From JBKXSZ01 sp047017005 (GTDB lineage: Bacteria > Bacillota > Clostridia > TANB77 > CAG-508), in contig JBKXSZ010000017.1 of the NCBI GenBank assembly GCA_047017005.1, forward strand, positions 6,432 through 32,805: a DNA stretch of 26,374 bases, given 5' to 3'. Made by a program: the position numbers and the translations under genes. Within the stretch, counting starts at the first letter, position 1. Each line of letters opens with the position of its first letter. The notes beneath the pieces were generated by a model. The model made no database searches and was not told the origin of the DNA. It saw only the letters and a program-made list of their open reading frames with translations. This document shows, one piece after another, positions 7,036 to 14,475 of this stretch.

Positions 7036-7758
7036 TTGAAAATATTAAGTATAGATACTTCTTCTAATATTTGTTCTGTTTCTTTATTAGAGAATATGGA
7101 TATTATATTAGAAGAACATATCGAAAATGAAAAAACACATTCTGAAAAATTAATGCCTATGATAAAAGAAGTATTAGAAAAAGCAGATATCACCTTAAAT
7201 CAAATTGATTTATTTGCTTGTAGTAAAGGACCTGGCTCTTTTACCGGAATTCGTATTGGTATTGCAAGTATAAAAGCACTTGCTTCCTTTCCAGAAAAAC
7301 CAGTAATTGGCATAAGTTCTTTAGAAGGATTAGCATATAATATAAAGAGGGATGGATATATTGCATCCATTTTAGATGCTCGAAATGACCAAGTATATTT
7401 TGGTCTTTTTGAAAGAAAAAAGGAAATTATTTCTCCCATTGGAGCTTATTTAGCAGATGATATTCAAACTTGTTTAAATACTATTACCCCCTATATAGAA
7501 AAAGAAATAACTTTTGTAGGAGATGGTAATCTCCTTCATCAAAAGAAAATTGAAAAACTTTTTGCAAAAGCTAAGTTTGCATCTAAAGAAGAAAACAAAG
7601 CATCTAGTATTTCCATTGGAAAGGCTGCTTATATAGCTTTTAAACAAGGAAAAAAAGAAACAACTGATACGCTTCTTCCCCTATACTTACGCAAATCTAG
7701 TGCTGAAAGAATACGTGAGGAAAGGATTTTAAAGCAAAATGGGAATACAAATTCGTAA
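7036..7758 (+). CDS. tsaB: TsaB, tRNA threonylcarbamoyladenosine biosynthesis protein
   Basis: TsaB is the ASKHA-fold partner of TsaD in t6A formation and a scaffold for TsaE. The 240-aa length is normal. MKILSIDTSSNICSVSLL is the N-terminal nucleotide-fold strand pair; GPGSFTGIRIG (65-75) is the family signature; KPVIGISSLEGLAYN follows. The start is TTG, chosen because AAGGAG at 7021-7026 is 9 nt upstream. It begins 14 nt after the tsaE stop and overlaps rimI by 20 nt, so translation is probably coupled. A CGG occurs here only out of frame. Confidence 0.96.
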   Translation: MKILSIDTSSNICSVSLLENMDIILEEHIENEKTHSEKLMPMIKEVLEKADITLNQIDLFACSKGPGSFTGIRIGIASIKALASFPEKPVIGISSLEGLAYNIKRDGYIASILDARNDQVYFGLFERKKEIISPIGAYLADDIQTCLNTITPYIEKEITFVGDGNLLHQKKIEKLFAKAKFASKEENKASSISIGKAAYIAFKQGKKETTDTLLPLYLRKSSAERIREERILKQNGNTNS

Positions 7759-8176
7759 AATGTTACCAACAGATTTATTAATATTAAAACCAATTTTACA
7801 AACCGATTTTGATGACTTTTGGACTTTCTCTACTTTAGAATCGGAGTTAAAAAATCCAAATTCTCGTTATCTAGTAGCTATTAAACAAGACGAAATTGTA
7901 GGATTTGCTGGCATATGGATTAGTGTAGATGATGTCCATATTACTAATATTGTAACCAAAAAAGCATATCGTAATCAAAAAATCGCATCTTCCCTACTAC
8001 AAGAATTAATTACTCTTGCAAAAGAAACACACAAATCCAGTTTAACACTAGAAGTAAACGAACATAACATAGCTGCTATCCAGCTATATAAAAAATATGG
8101 ATTCCAAACATTAGGAATTCGAAAAAAATATTATCATGGAACAGATAATGCTGTTATCATGACCTTGCCATTTTAA
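7739..8176 (+). CDS. rimI: RimI, ribosomal protein S18-type alanine N-acetyltransferase
   Basis: A 145-aa GNAT acetyltransferase of the RimI type, which acetylates the N-terminal alanine of ribosomal protein S18 and possibly other proteins. The acetyl-CoA loop is visible in YRNQKIASSLLQELI (motif A), followed by SLTLEVNEHNIAAIQLYKKY and the RimI-typical YGFQTLGIRKKYY. It overlaps the end of tsaB. The usual next gene in such clusters, tsaD, is absent here, and a Lon-type protease follows after 34 nt. Confidence 0.93.
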   Translation: MGIQIRKMLPTDLLILKPILQTDFDDFWTFSTLESELKNPNSRYLVAIKQDEIVGFAGIWISVDDVHITNIVTKKAYRNQKIASSLLQELITLAKETHKSSLTLEVNEHNIAAIQLYKKYGFQTLGIRKKYYHGTDNAVIMTLPF

Positions 8177-8210
8177 TATGTACATAAGAAATAAATAGGA
8201 GGAATAACGA

Positions 8211-10613
8211 ATGAAAAAAGAACTAAGCTATAAAGATTTAAAGGTATATTGTAATCCTAATATCTTTAAATTTGAATCTACACAAGAGCTCGAAAACATT
8301 TATACTGGTATTGGACAAGACCGTGGTATTAAAGCACTTGAATTTGGTATCAATGTAGATGTAAATGGCTATAACATTTATCTAGAAGGCCCTAGTGGAG
8401 TTGGCAAAACCATGTATACCAAAAATTATTTAACCAAAATTTCTAAGAAAAAGAAGGTTCCACTTGATTGGTGTTATATCTATAACTTTGATAATCCAAA
8501 TGAACCAATTGCTGTAAGTCTATCTGCTGGTCAAGGAAAAGAATTTAAAGAAGCAATGGATAATTTCATTAAAGATGTAAAATCGGATATTAAAAAGACA
8601 TTTAATAACGATGACTTTGAAAAAGAGAAAACCTTAATCAAACAAGAATTTGAGGAAAAAAGAGCTTCTTTAATGGAAAAATTAAATAGAGAATCCATGA
8701 AATATGGATTCCAAGTAAAATCCGCGCAAAACGGCATCTATATGATGCCTGTTATTGATGGTAAAGCAATTGAAGAAGAAGAATTTGAGCAATTAGATGA
8801 GAAAGTAAAACAAGAATTCGAAGATAAATCTAGTATTGTACAACAACAAATTATTGAAGTAATAAGTGAAATAAAAGCAATTGAAAGAGAATCTGAAAAA
8901 CGTGTAGAAGAATGGCAATCTAATGTTGCATTATTAACAGTAAATGTACATGTTAACTATATTAAATCTAAATTTAAGAGAAACAAAAAAATAACTACCT
9001 TCTTAAATAATGTAAAACAAGACGTTTTAAAAAACATTCCAAGTTTTATCGAAGAAGATGCAAAAGATAACAAACAAATAGCTCCAGGGCCAAGACAAGA
9101 AAAGCCAAAGCCATGGTTAAATTACCGTGTAAACCTATTTATTGATAATAGTAACCGTGAAGGTGCTCCTGTTATTATGGATTCTAACTATTCCTATAAC
9201 AACATATTCGGAAAGTTAGAATATGAAAACTATTACGGTGCTTTAAAAACAGATCACACCATGTTAAAACCAGGTTTACTTCAAAAAGCAAATGGTGGAT
9301 ATATTCTATTTCAAGCTAAGGACTTACTTTCAAACGGAGCTTGTTATGAAGCTTTGAAAAAAGCTTTAAGGACAAAAGAAATTGGAATTGAAAATGCTGT
9401 AGATCAACGTTCATCTATGGTAATGGTATCATTAAAACCAGAACCTATTCCTTTAGATGTAAAAGTTATCATGATTGGTGATGCGAATATCTATAACACT
9501 TTACTTGCTGTAGATTCTGACTTCAAAAAACTATTTAAAATAAAAGTAGAATTTGAAGACGATGCTCCTAGAACAAATGATAATATACAAAAATTAGCAC
9601 AATTTATTCATGGATACTGTGAGCAGGAAGAGTTACCTCATTTAGATAAAACAGGAGTTGCTAAAGTAGTAGAATATGCATCTCGTTTAGCAGAGGATAA
9701 AGATAAACTATCGACCCGTTTTAATGATTTAGCACAACTTATCGGAGAAGCTGCTACTTGGGCAAAATTAGATAAAGCAAAAGTGGTTACAAGTGAATAT
9801 GTACAAAAAGCTTTTGATGAAAGAATTGAACGTGTAAAAAAATATGATAATCGTTATTTAGAAATGATACAAGACCATTCTTTATTAATCACAACCGAAG
9901 GATACGAAGTAGGAGAAATTAATGGACTTACTGTTATGACAATTGGTGATACTTCTTTTGGAAAACCAGCTAAAATAACAGCCAATACCTATACGGGCAA
10001 GAATGGTATTATCAATATTGAACGTGAAGTAGAACTTTCTGGCTCTTCTCACTCAAAAGGAGTCCTTATTTTAACAGGATATTTAGGAGAACTGTTCGCA
10101 CAAGATATTCCACTTTCCCTTACTGCTAGTATTTGTTTTGAGCAACTATATAACGGTGTAGATGGTGATAGTGCTTCTAGTACAGAGCTTTATGCCCTAC
10201 TATCTAGTTTATCTGGAATACCAATTAATCAATCCATTGCTGTTACGGGCTCTGTTAATCAAAAAGGTCAAATTCAACCAATTGGTGGTGTAAATGAAAA
10301 AATAGAAGGATTTTACCAAATTTGTAAAATTCGTGGATTTAATGGAAAACATGGTGTTATGATACCTATACAAAATGTTAAAAATCTTCACTTATCCGAC
10401 CAAATTGTAGAGTCTGTTAAGAAAAAAGAATTTCATATTTATGCAATTGATAGTATTGAGGATGGAATCGAAATATTAACAGGTGTACCTGCTGGAAGAA
10501 AAGACAAGAATGGAAACTTCCCTGCTGGAACAGTTAACTTTCATGTATATGAAAAGTTAAAAAAATATGCAAAAATAAGTGAAAAAATGGCAAAGATAAC
10601 AATCCACGGGTAG
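8211..10613 (+). CDS. LonB-type ATP-dependent protease (AAA_32/Lon_C); 3' end in an IS200 hairpin
   Basis: A cytoplasmic AAA+ protease of 800 aa from the Lon-like group lacking the LonA N-terminal domain. Walker A is GPSGVGKT (60-67). A long coiled-coil-like charged insert spans about 110-260. NGGYILFQAKDLL (about 363-375) is the Walker B region, and TRFNDLAQLI lies in the AAA lid. The Lon protease domain has catalytic S654 in GVDGDSASS and K697 in IGGVNEKIEG, 43 residues apart as in E. coli Lon. AGGAGG precedes the ATG. The last codons (ATC CAC GGG TAG) lie inside the end hairpin of the adjacent IS200-like element, so the native C-terminus has been replaced by a few residues. The protease domain itself is complete, so activity is probably kept. 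Confidence 0.95.
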   Translation: MKKELSYKDLKVYCNPNIFKFESTQELENIYTGIGQDRGIKALEFGINVDVNGYNIYLEGPSGVGKTMYTKNYLTKISKKKKVPLDWCYIYNFDNPNEPIAVSLSAGQGKEFKEAMDNFIKDVKSDIKKTFNNDDFEKEKTLIKQEFEEKRASLMEKLNRESMKYGFQVKSAQNGIYMMPVIDGKAIEEEEFEQLDEKVKQEFEDKSSIVQQQIIEVISEIKAIERESEKRVEEWQSNVALLTVNVHVNYIKSKFKRNKKITTFLNNVKQDVLKNIPSFIEEDAKDNKQIAPGPRQEKPKPWLNYRVNLFIDNSNREGAPVIMDSNYSYNNIFGKLEYENYYGALKTDHTMLKPGLLQKANGGYILFQAKDLLSNGACYEALKKALRTKEIGIENAVDQRSSMVMVSLKPEPIPLDVKVIMIGDANIYNTLLAVDSDFKKLFKIKVEFEDDAPRTNDNIQKLAQFIHGYCEQEELPHLDKTGVAKVVEYASRLAEDKDKLSTRFNDLAQLIGEAATWAKLDKAKVVTSEYVQKAFDERIERVKKYDNRYLEMIQDHSLLITTEGYEVGEINGLTVMTIGDTSFGKPAKITANTYTGKNGIINIEREVELSGSSHSKGVLILTGYLGELFAQDIPLSLTASICFEQLYNGVDGDSASSTELYALLSSLSGIPINQSIAVTGSVNQKGQIQPIGGVNEKIEGFYQICKIRGFNGKHGVMIPIQNVKNLHLSDQIVESVKKKEFHIYAIDSIEDGIEILTGVPAGRKDKNGNFPAGTVNFHVYEKLKKYAKISEKMAKITIHG

Positions 10614-10625
10614 AACCCGTGGATT
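10601..10625. repeat. IS200 end hairpin, tnpA-downstream side
   Basis: AATCCACGGG and CCCGTGGATT form a perfect 10-bp stem around TAGAA. The TAG of the loop is the stop codon of the upstream Lon-like protease gene. Confidence 0.9.
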
Positions 10626-10711
10626 TTCATATAGGCCTATAAGGCCTTGTTACAAGCTACCGCTTAAGCGGTTTCGTTCGACGGCTTTACGCCATGACTT
10701 TCGCGTTCTTT
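10626..10711 (-). other. Structured, G+C-richer 3' segment of the IS200-like element
   Basis: Between the tnpA stop and the end hairpin lie successive short hairpins: AGGCCTTATAGGCCT, CCGCTTAAGCGG and GGCGTAAAGCC (minus strand). The segment is visibly richer in G+C than its surroundings. It could form a folded RNA on the tnpA strand. Its position resembles the omega-RNA region of TnpB-bearing relatives, but no tnpB is present, so this is only a possibility. Confidence 0.4.
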
Positions 10712-11176
10712 TTACTTACCACCCTTAAAAGGGTCTTTATATTCTTTTATTGTCAGTTGGTCTGACATCATATCTTCTTTTAATTGATTTTCTACATATC
10801 TATATACTGCTGTCTTGTTATTTCCTACCGTACTTACATAATATCCCGTACACCAAAATACTCTATTTCCATATTTATATTTTAAATTTGCATGTCTTTC
10901 AAATATCATTAATGTACTTTTTCCCTTTAAATATCCCATGAATGATGAAATACATAATTTGGGTGGTATACTTACATACATATGTATATGGTCTGGACAT
11001 GCTTCTGCATTTATTATTTCTACCTCTTTTCTTCTACATAATTCTCTCAATATCATTCCTATCTCTTGTTTTAATTTCCCGTATATTTCTTTTCTTCTAA
11101 ATTTCGGTGCAAACACTATATGGTACTTGCATTCCCATGTTGTGTGTGCTAAACTATCTGTGTATGGACTTTTCAT
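10712..11176 (-). CDS. tnpA: IS200/IS605-family TnpA (HUH Y1) transposase
   Basis: A 154-aa single-strand DNA transposase. The IS200-type N-terminus has TTWECKYHIVFAPKFRRK; the HUH motif is in CPDHIHMYVSI; NRVFWCTGYYVSTVG follows; the likely nucleophilic Tyr lies in VYRYVENQ. The start is taken at 11176 (MKSPYTDS) and not at the upstream ATG at 11194, because GAGGAG is 8 nt before it and would otherwise lie inside the gene. All motifs are present, so it is probably functional. Upstream sequence can fold to hide the ribosome-binding site in readthrough transcripts (see 11181-11247). Confidence 0.93.
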   Translation of the reverse strand: MKSPYTDSLAHTTWECKYHIVFAPKFRRKEIYGKLKQEIGMILRELCRRKEVEIINAEACPDHIHMYVSIPPKLCISSFMGYLKGKSTLMIFERHANLKYKYGNRVFWCTGYYVSTVGNNKTAVYRYVENQLKEDMMSDQLTIKEYKDPFKGGK

Positions 11177-11180
11177 ACGT

Positions 11181-11247
11181 CCCACTCCTCTCATATTTAA
11201 TATTTTAAGCCGTCAAACTTTTAATATTATATCATGTTTAGAGTGGG
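11181..11247 (-). promoter_or_regulatory. Anti-ribosome-binding-site pairing and internal promoter of IS200 tnpA
   Basis: On the minus strand CCCACTC (11241-11247) is complementary to GAGTGGG (11181-11187), which overlaps the tnpA ribosome-binding site. The tnpA extended -10 TGATATAAT (11226-11234) lies between the arms. Only transcripts entering from outside would carry both arms and be silenced; the element's own transcript starts after the first arm. This matches the known IS200/IS10 style of protection against impinging transcription. Confidence 0.6.
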
Positions 11248-11286
11248 TATTTTTGTTACTTTACTCAAAACTATAAGTTTTCCGTT

Positions 11287-11307
11287 ACCACGGGCATAGC
11301 CCGTGGT
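11287..11307. repeat. IS200 end hairpin, tnpA-upstream side
   Basis: ACCACGGG and CCCGTGGT form an 8-bp stem around CATAG. The core is identical to the hairpin at 10601-10625 apart from the loop. Confidence 0.88.
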
Positions 11308-11335
11308 TTAACCTTAATATTAATTAAAATAAACA

Positions 11336-11363
11336 AATAAAAGAGGCATACGCCTCTTTTATT
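11336..11363. terminator. Bidirectional terminator
   Basis: AATAAAAGAGGC and GCCTCTTTTATT form a perfect 12-bp stem with a four-base loop. T-rich tracts are present on both strands. On the minus strand it ends the gene at 11367-11657; on the plus strand it was probably the terminator of the Lon-like gene before the IS200 insertion. Confidence 0.88.
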
Positions 11364-11366
11364 TGC

Positions 11367-11657
11367 TTATAGTTTTTTGAACTTGTCGCGAGCATCATTC
11401 CAATTAGAAATAGCCTTCATATATAAGGATGTGTAATACTGGTATAAATCAAGTTCCTCTTCCTCTCTTCTAAGTTTGGTTTTATCCAAACTTAATGTAC
11501 CACTTAAGAAGTTAATAAAATCATATAATGCATTTGACGCTGCATAAAATGATCCTTTAATTTCTTCTGGCTGTCCTAATTTTTCAAAATCCCGGTTCAA
11601 GCACTCCAATTCTTTTCTGAATTTTTTCAATTCTGTCTGCATTATCTTTTTTTTCAC
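11367..11657 (-). CDS. Unknown small protein, 96 aa, helical
   Basis: No family is recognised. The sequence is hydrophilic and predicted helical, with Lys/Glu-rich ends (ELKKFRKELECLNRDFEKLG; REEEELDLYQYYTSLYMK) around a central region with FYAASNALYDFINFLSG. It has no signal peptide or membrane segment. The start is the GTG at 11657; a second possible start is the ATG at 11642. No ribosome-binding site lies directly before either, but a strong GGAGG sits at 11710-11714 and a hairpin could bring it to 9 nt from the GTG. It has its own perfect promoter and a terminator. It contains one in-frame CGG (in LNRDF), presumably Arg. A small accessory or regulatory protein is possible but not shown. 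Confidence 0.65.
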   Translation of the reverse strand: MKKKIMQTELKKFRKELECLNRDFEKLGQPEEIKGSFYAASNALYDFINFLSGTLSLDKTKLRREEEELDLYQYYTSLYMKAISNWNDARDKFKKL

Positions 11658-11664
11658 TATAATC

Positions 11665-11714
11665 GGTATATATTTTAACTATAAAATCTAGCTAAAAGAG
11701 ATATACCTTCCTCC
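11665..11714 (-). promoter_or_regulatory. Leader with Shine-Dalgarno separated from the start by a hairpin
   Basis: On the minus strand GGAGG (11710-11714) is followed after 2 nt by GGTATAT-CTC-TTTTA, which can pair with TAAAA-T-ATATACC (arms about 11693-11707 and 11665-11677). Seven nt later comes the GTG start. With the hairpin folded, the effective spacing is 9 nt, which is optimal. Unfolded, it is about 52 nt. Translation could therefore depend on the fold. Confidence 0.5.
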
Positions 11715-11727
11715 TTTCTATATTTTT

Positions 11728-11756
11728 ATTATAACTCCTTTCCTATTCATTGTCAA
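11728..11756 (-). promoter_or_regulatory. Consensus promoter of the unknown gene at 11367-11657
   Basis: TTGACA (11751-11756) and TATAAT (11728-11733) on the minus strand with a 17-nt spacer, a perfect vegetative promoter. The expected RNA start is near 11721, leaving a leader of about 60 nt. Confidence 0.9.
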
Positions 11757-11789
11757 TTTGTATAGGTAAAAAAACCGTTTTTCTATATT

Positions 11790-12452
11790 CTAAACTGTCT
11801 TTTTCTCTTCTTGTTGACTATTATGGTGATATAGTTTTACCATTTTATTGTCTAAACGATTCACTACTTTTGCTACTCTTACTAATTCTTTTGAAATAGT
11901 GGTATCTATTTTTTCTTTTGGTTTATATTTAATTTCATGTTCTAAACTAGACCAGAAATCCATTGCCATCGTTCGAATTTGTACTTCTACTTTTACTTTA
12001 CTTTCTTCTCCATTAATTTGTATGGGTACTTCTAATACTATATGATAACCAGAATATCCACTTTCCTTTGGATGTGTAATATAGTCTTTTTCTTTTACTA
12101 TTTTCATTTCTGGGAATTCTTCAATATATTTTTTTACTACCTTTATATCACTTTTTAGGTTGCAAATAACGCGAACCCCAGCAATATCAGAAATATTATC
12201 AATTAAATTCGCATAGGTTAATTCATATCCCTTTTTCTCTAGTTTCTTTATAATACTCTCTTTTGATTTAATTCTGGTTTTAATATGGTCAATATAGTTA
12301 TAATCATCTAAATATGGATAATCATATTGGATGATACTAATTTTTCTTTCTACTTCTTTTAATGCAGTTTTATATAAATGTATTAAATTGTTATAGTCTT
12401 CTTCCTCTTCATCAATATTTTTACTTAACTGATAAAAATCTTCTATTTTCAA
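11790..12452 (-). CDS. RelQ/YjbM-type small alarmone synthetase (RelA/SpoT domain)
   Basis: A 220-aa single-domain GTP/GDP pyrophosphokinase that would make (p)ppGpp from ATP and GTP or GDP. The synthetase motifs are clear: DIAGVRVICN (89-98), DYITHPKESGYSGYHIV (123-139) and KVEVQIRTMAMDFWSSLEHE (154-173). It has no hydrolase, TGS or ACT domains, as in RelQ/SAS1 proteins. The N-terminal 60 residues are acidic and helical. The start is a TTG at 12452. AAGGAG lies about 16 nt upstream, further than usual, so translation may be weak or the true start slightly different. The gene stands alone between terminator-bounded units. RelQ rather than RelP is favoured by the motif spacing, but the subtype is not certain. 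Confidence 0.9.
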   Translation of the reverse strand: MKIEDFYQLSKNIDEEEEDYNNLIHLYKTALKEVERKISIIQYDYPYLDDYNYIDHIKTRIKSKESIIKKLEKKGYELTYANLIDNISDIAGVRVICNLKSDIKVVKKYIEEFPEMKIVKEKDYITHPKESGYSGYHIVLEVPIQINGEESKVKVEVQIRTMAMDFWSSLEHEIKYKPKEKIDTTISKELVRVAKVVNRLDNKMVKLYHHNSQQEEKKTV

Positions 12453-12576
12453 TAATTCTAATCTTCTTCTCCTTTCTTTAGTTTTTCTTATTGTATTGTT
12501 TTTTTATTAGTAAGTTGTTATTAGCTTGTGTCTTTTTTGTGAATTAATTTTATGTAATTGACTAATAAATTTGGAA

Positions 12577-12618
12577 GTAAAAAAAGAACCTTACTTTGTA
12601 AAGTAATGGTTCTTTTTC
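12577..12618 (-). terminator. Terminator of the ylxM-rplS operon
   Basis: On the minus strand AAAGAACC(A)TTACTT pairs with AAGTAAGGTTCTTT and is followed by TTTTTTTAC. The stem also has a T-rich flank on the other strand. It lies directly after the rplS stop. Confidence 0.9.
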
Positions 12619-12620
12619 TT

Positions 12621-13172
12621 TTATTCTTTGTTTTCTTTTTTCTCTTCAGCTACAGGAGCTTCTTTTACTTCTTCTACTTTTTCCTCTTTTACAGTATCTA
12701 CTACTTCTTCTTTTACAACTTCTGTAGTTTCAACTGCTGGAGCTTCCTCTGGAGCAGCTGCTGCTTCCTCTGCTGGAACTTCTTCTACTAAATCCTCTTT
12801 TATAACGATTTCTTTGTTTTCAATTCTAGCACCGATTTTTTCCTTTGTCTTAGCAGCTTTACCAACTCTGTCTCTTAAGTAGTATAATTTTGCTCTTCTA
12901 GCTTTACCTACTCTTACTAGCTCTACTTTTTCTACATTTGGTGAATGAACTAAGAATGTTTTTTCAACACCTACACCATAAGATAATCTTCTTACTGTAA
13001 ATGTTTGATTAAGTCCTCCACCTTGTTTTTTAATAATGATTCCTTCGAATACTTGGATTCTTTCTCTGTTTCCTTCTTTTATCTTTTGGTGTACTCTAAC
13101 AGTATCTCCAACTTTTAATGCTGGAATCTTGTTTTTTAGTTGTTCGTGTTCAATTGATTTGATAATGTCCAT
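12621..13172 (-). CDS. rplS: 50S ribosomal protein L19 with a 68-residue acidic C-terminal extension
   Basis: L19 lies at the 30S-50S interface. The L19 core (residues 1-115) is complete: DTVRVHQKIKEGNRERIQVF, IIIKKQGGGLNQTFTVRRLS, VEKTFLVHSPNVEKVELVRV, and GKARRAKLYYLRDRVGKAAK. After that comes a tail of about 68 residues made almost only of Glu, Ala, Val, Lys, Pro and Thr (for example VEEVPAEEAAAAPEEAPAVE), making the protein 183 aa against the usual 115 or so. The tail is in frame up to the terminator. The start at 13172 is chosen because AGGAGG is 10 nt upstream; the earlier ATG would place that site inside the gene. It is the last gene of the operon. Confidence 0.95.
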   Translation of the reverse strand: MDIIKSIEHEQLKNKIPALKVGDTVRVHQKIKEGNRERIQVFEGIIIKKQGGGLNQTFTVRRLSYGVGVEKTFLVHSPNVEKVELVRVGKARRAKLYYLRDRVGKAAKTKEKIGARIENKEIVIKEDLVEEVPAEEAAAAPEEAPAVETTEVVKEEVVDTVKEEKVEEVKEAPVAEEKKENKE

Positions 13173-13204
13173 TTCTAATTTTCCTCCTTCCAAATAAATT
13201 TTCT

Positions 13205-13927
13205 TTATTTGTTTTCTTTCTTTATTTTTATTAAAATTTCCTCTTCTTCTTTGGATAATACTATATCTTTTAGAAGCTCAGGTCTTTTTTTATAAGTATT
13301 TTGTAGAGACTTCTCTCTTCTCCATTTGCGGATATTTTCATGATGACCGGATAATAGAACTTCGGGTACTTTTTCCCCTAGGAAGGTCTCTGGTCTAGTA
13401 TATTGTGGGTATTCTAAAAGTCCATTTGAAAAAGATTCTTCTTCTATGGATTCTTCTTTAATAACGCCATCAATGTAGCGAGATACACTATCAATTAAGA
13501 CCATAGCAGGAAGTTCTCCTCCTGTTAATACATAATCTCCAATTGATATTTCTTCCACTTTCATTTTGTCTAAAACTCTTTGGTCAACTCCTTCATAATG
13601 TCCACATAAGAGAATTAAGTGTTTTTCATGTGCAAGGCTTTTTACTTTTTCTTGCGTTAGTAGTTTTCCTTGTGGTGATAGATATATAACTTTTGCATCT
13701 TTGTTTTCTAAAGATTGATAGGCATCATATACCACATCTGGCATCATAACCATACCAGCCCCACCTCCATACGGAGTATCATCTACTTTTTTGTGTTTAT
13801 CTTTTGAAAAGTCTCGAATATTGGTTATTTGTATTTCCAATAAATTCTTTTCTTGCGCTTTTCCTAAAATACTTTGCTGCAAAGCAGTAAACATTTCTGG
13901 GAAAAGAGTAAGCACATCAAATCGCAT
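13205..13927 (-). CDS. trmD: TrmD, tRNA (guanine-37-N1)-methyltransferase
   Basis: TrmD methylates G37 of tRNAs with a G at position 36, using S-adenosylmethionine, and so prevents +1 frameshifting. The 240-aa length is normal. Motifs: MRFDVLTLFPEMF at the start, DDTPYGGGAGMVM (49-61), GHYEGVDQR (109-117) and the SPOUT trefoil-knot segment IGDYVLTGGELPAMVLID (129-146). GGAGG lies 5 nt before the ATG. It follows rimM by 9 nt and precedes rplS by 32 nt, the usual gene order. Confidence 0.97.
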   Translation of the reverse strand: MRFDVLTLFPEMFTALQQSILGKAQEKNLLEIQITNIRDFSKDKHKKVDDTPYGGGAGMVMMPDVVYDAYQSLENKDAKVIYLSPQGKLLTQEKVKSLAHEKHLILLCGHYEGVDQRVLDKMKVEEISIGDYVLTGGELPAMVLIDSVSRYIDGVIKEESIEEESFSNGLLEYPQYTRPETFLGEKVPEVLLSGHHENIRKWRREKSLQNTYKKRPELLKDIVLSKEEEEILIKIKKENK

Positions 13928-13936
13928 CTTTTCCTC

Positions 13937-14446
13937 CTAATCTACTAACCCATCTATTAAATGTACTGTAATTTTTTGATTTTGTATATCAATTTTTTTA
14001 ATTACTTCTCCAATAGCAGGAAGTAAGATTTGTTTTCCTAACGCATCTTTTACTACATATACATCGTTACTACCAGTTTGGAAAACATCTTCTACTTTTC
14101 CAAGTAGTTTTCCTTCTTGGGTATATACTTCTAAGCCTAATAAGTCTACGATGAAATAGGTATCTTCTGGAAGCTCTTTTGCTTCTGTTCGAGGTATCCA
14201 TAGATAAGCATCTTTTAATTTTTCTGCTTCTTCTATCGTATCGACTCCTTTTAACTTTAATAGTACAAAAGTTTTAATATACCCTACCTTTTCAATCTCG
14301 TATTCCTTTTTCGTCTTATTTTTTTCTACATATATGTAATTTAGTTCTTCAAATCGTTCCTTTTCATCTGTAAATGGATTTACTTTTAATAATCCCTTTA
14401 AACCAGATGTATTGATAATTTGTCCTACTTCTAAATAGTCTTGCAT
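13937..14446 (-). CDS. rimM: RimM, 16S rRNA processing / 30S maturation factor
   Basis: RimM binds ribosomal protein S19 and helps assemble the 30S head. The protein is 169 aa, the family norm. The N-terminal domain begins YLEVGQIINTSGLKGLLKV with the conserved GLKG, followed by IEEAEKLKDAYLWI. The C-terminal PRC-barrel domain is VDLLGLEVYTQEGKLLGKVE through KQILLPAIGEVIKKID. The start at 14446 (MQDYLEVG) is preferred; the ORF could begin 18 nt earlier, but the AGGTGGAGG site sits just before the chosen ATG. Confidence 0.96.
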   Translation of the reverse strand: MQDYLEVGQIINTSGLKGLLKVNPFTDEKERFEELNYIYVEKNKTKKEYEIEKVGYIKTFVLLKLKGVDTIEEAEKLKDAYLWIPRTEAKELPEDTYFIVDLLGLEVYTQEGKLLGKVEDVFQTGSNDVYVVKDALGKQILLPAIGEVIKKIDIQNQKITVHLIDGLVD

Positions 14447-14475
14447 TTTCCTCCACCTAATCACTACTTTGCAAA

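Larger units (their letters stand above)
10600..11312 (-). mobile_element. IS200-like element with terminal hairpins (approximate limits)
   Basis: Two hairpins with the same 7-bp core, CCACGGG/CCCGTGG, bound a TnpA gene: 10601-10625 (10-bp stem, loop TAGAA) and 11287-11307 (8-bp stem, loop CATAG). Subterminal hairpins in place of inverted repeats are the hallmark of IS200/IS605 elements moved by single-strand HUH transposases. There is no TnpB gene. The ends are estimated because these elements make no target duplication. Confidence 0.88.
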
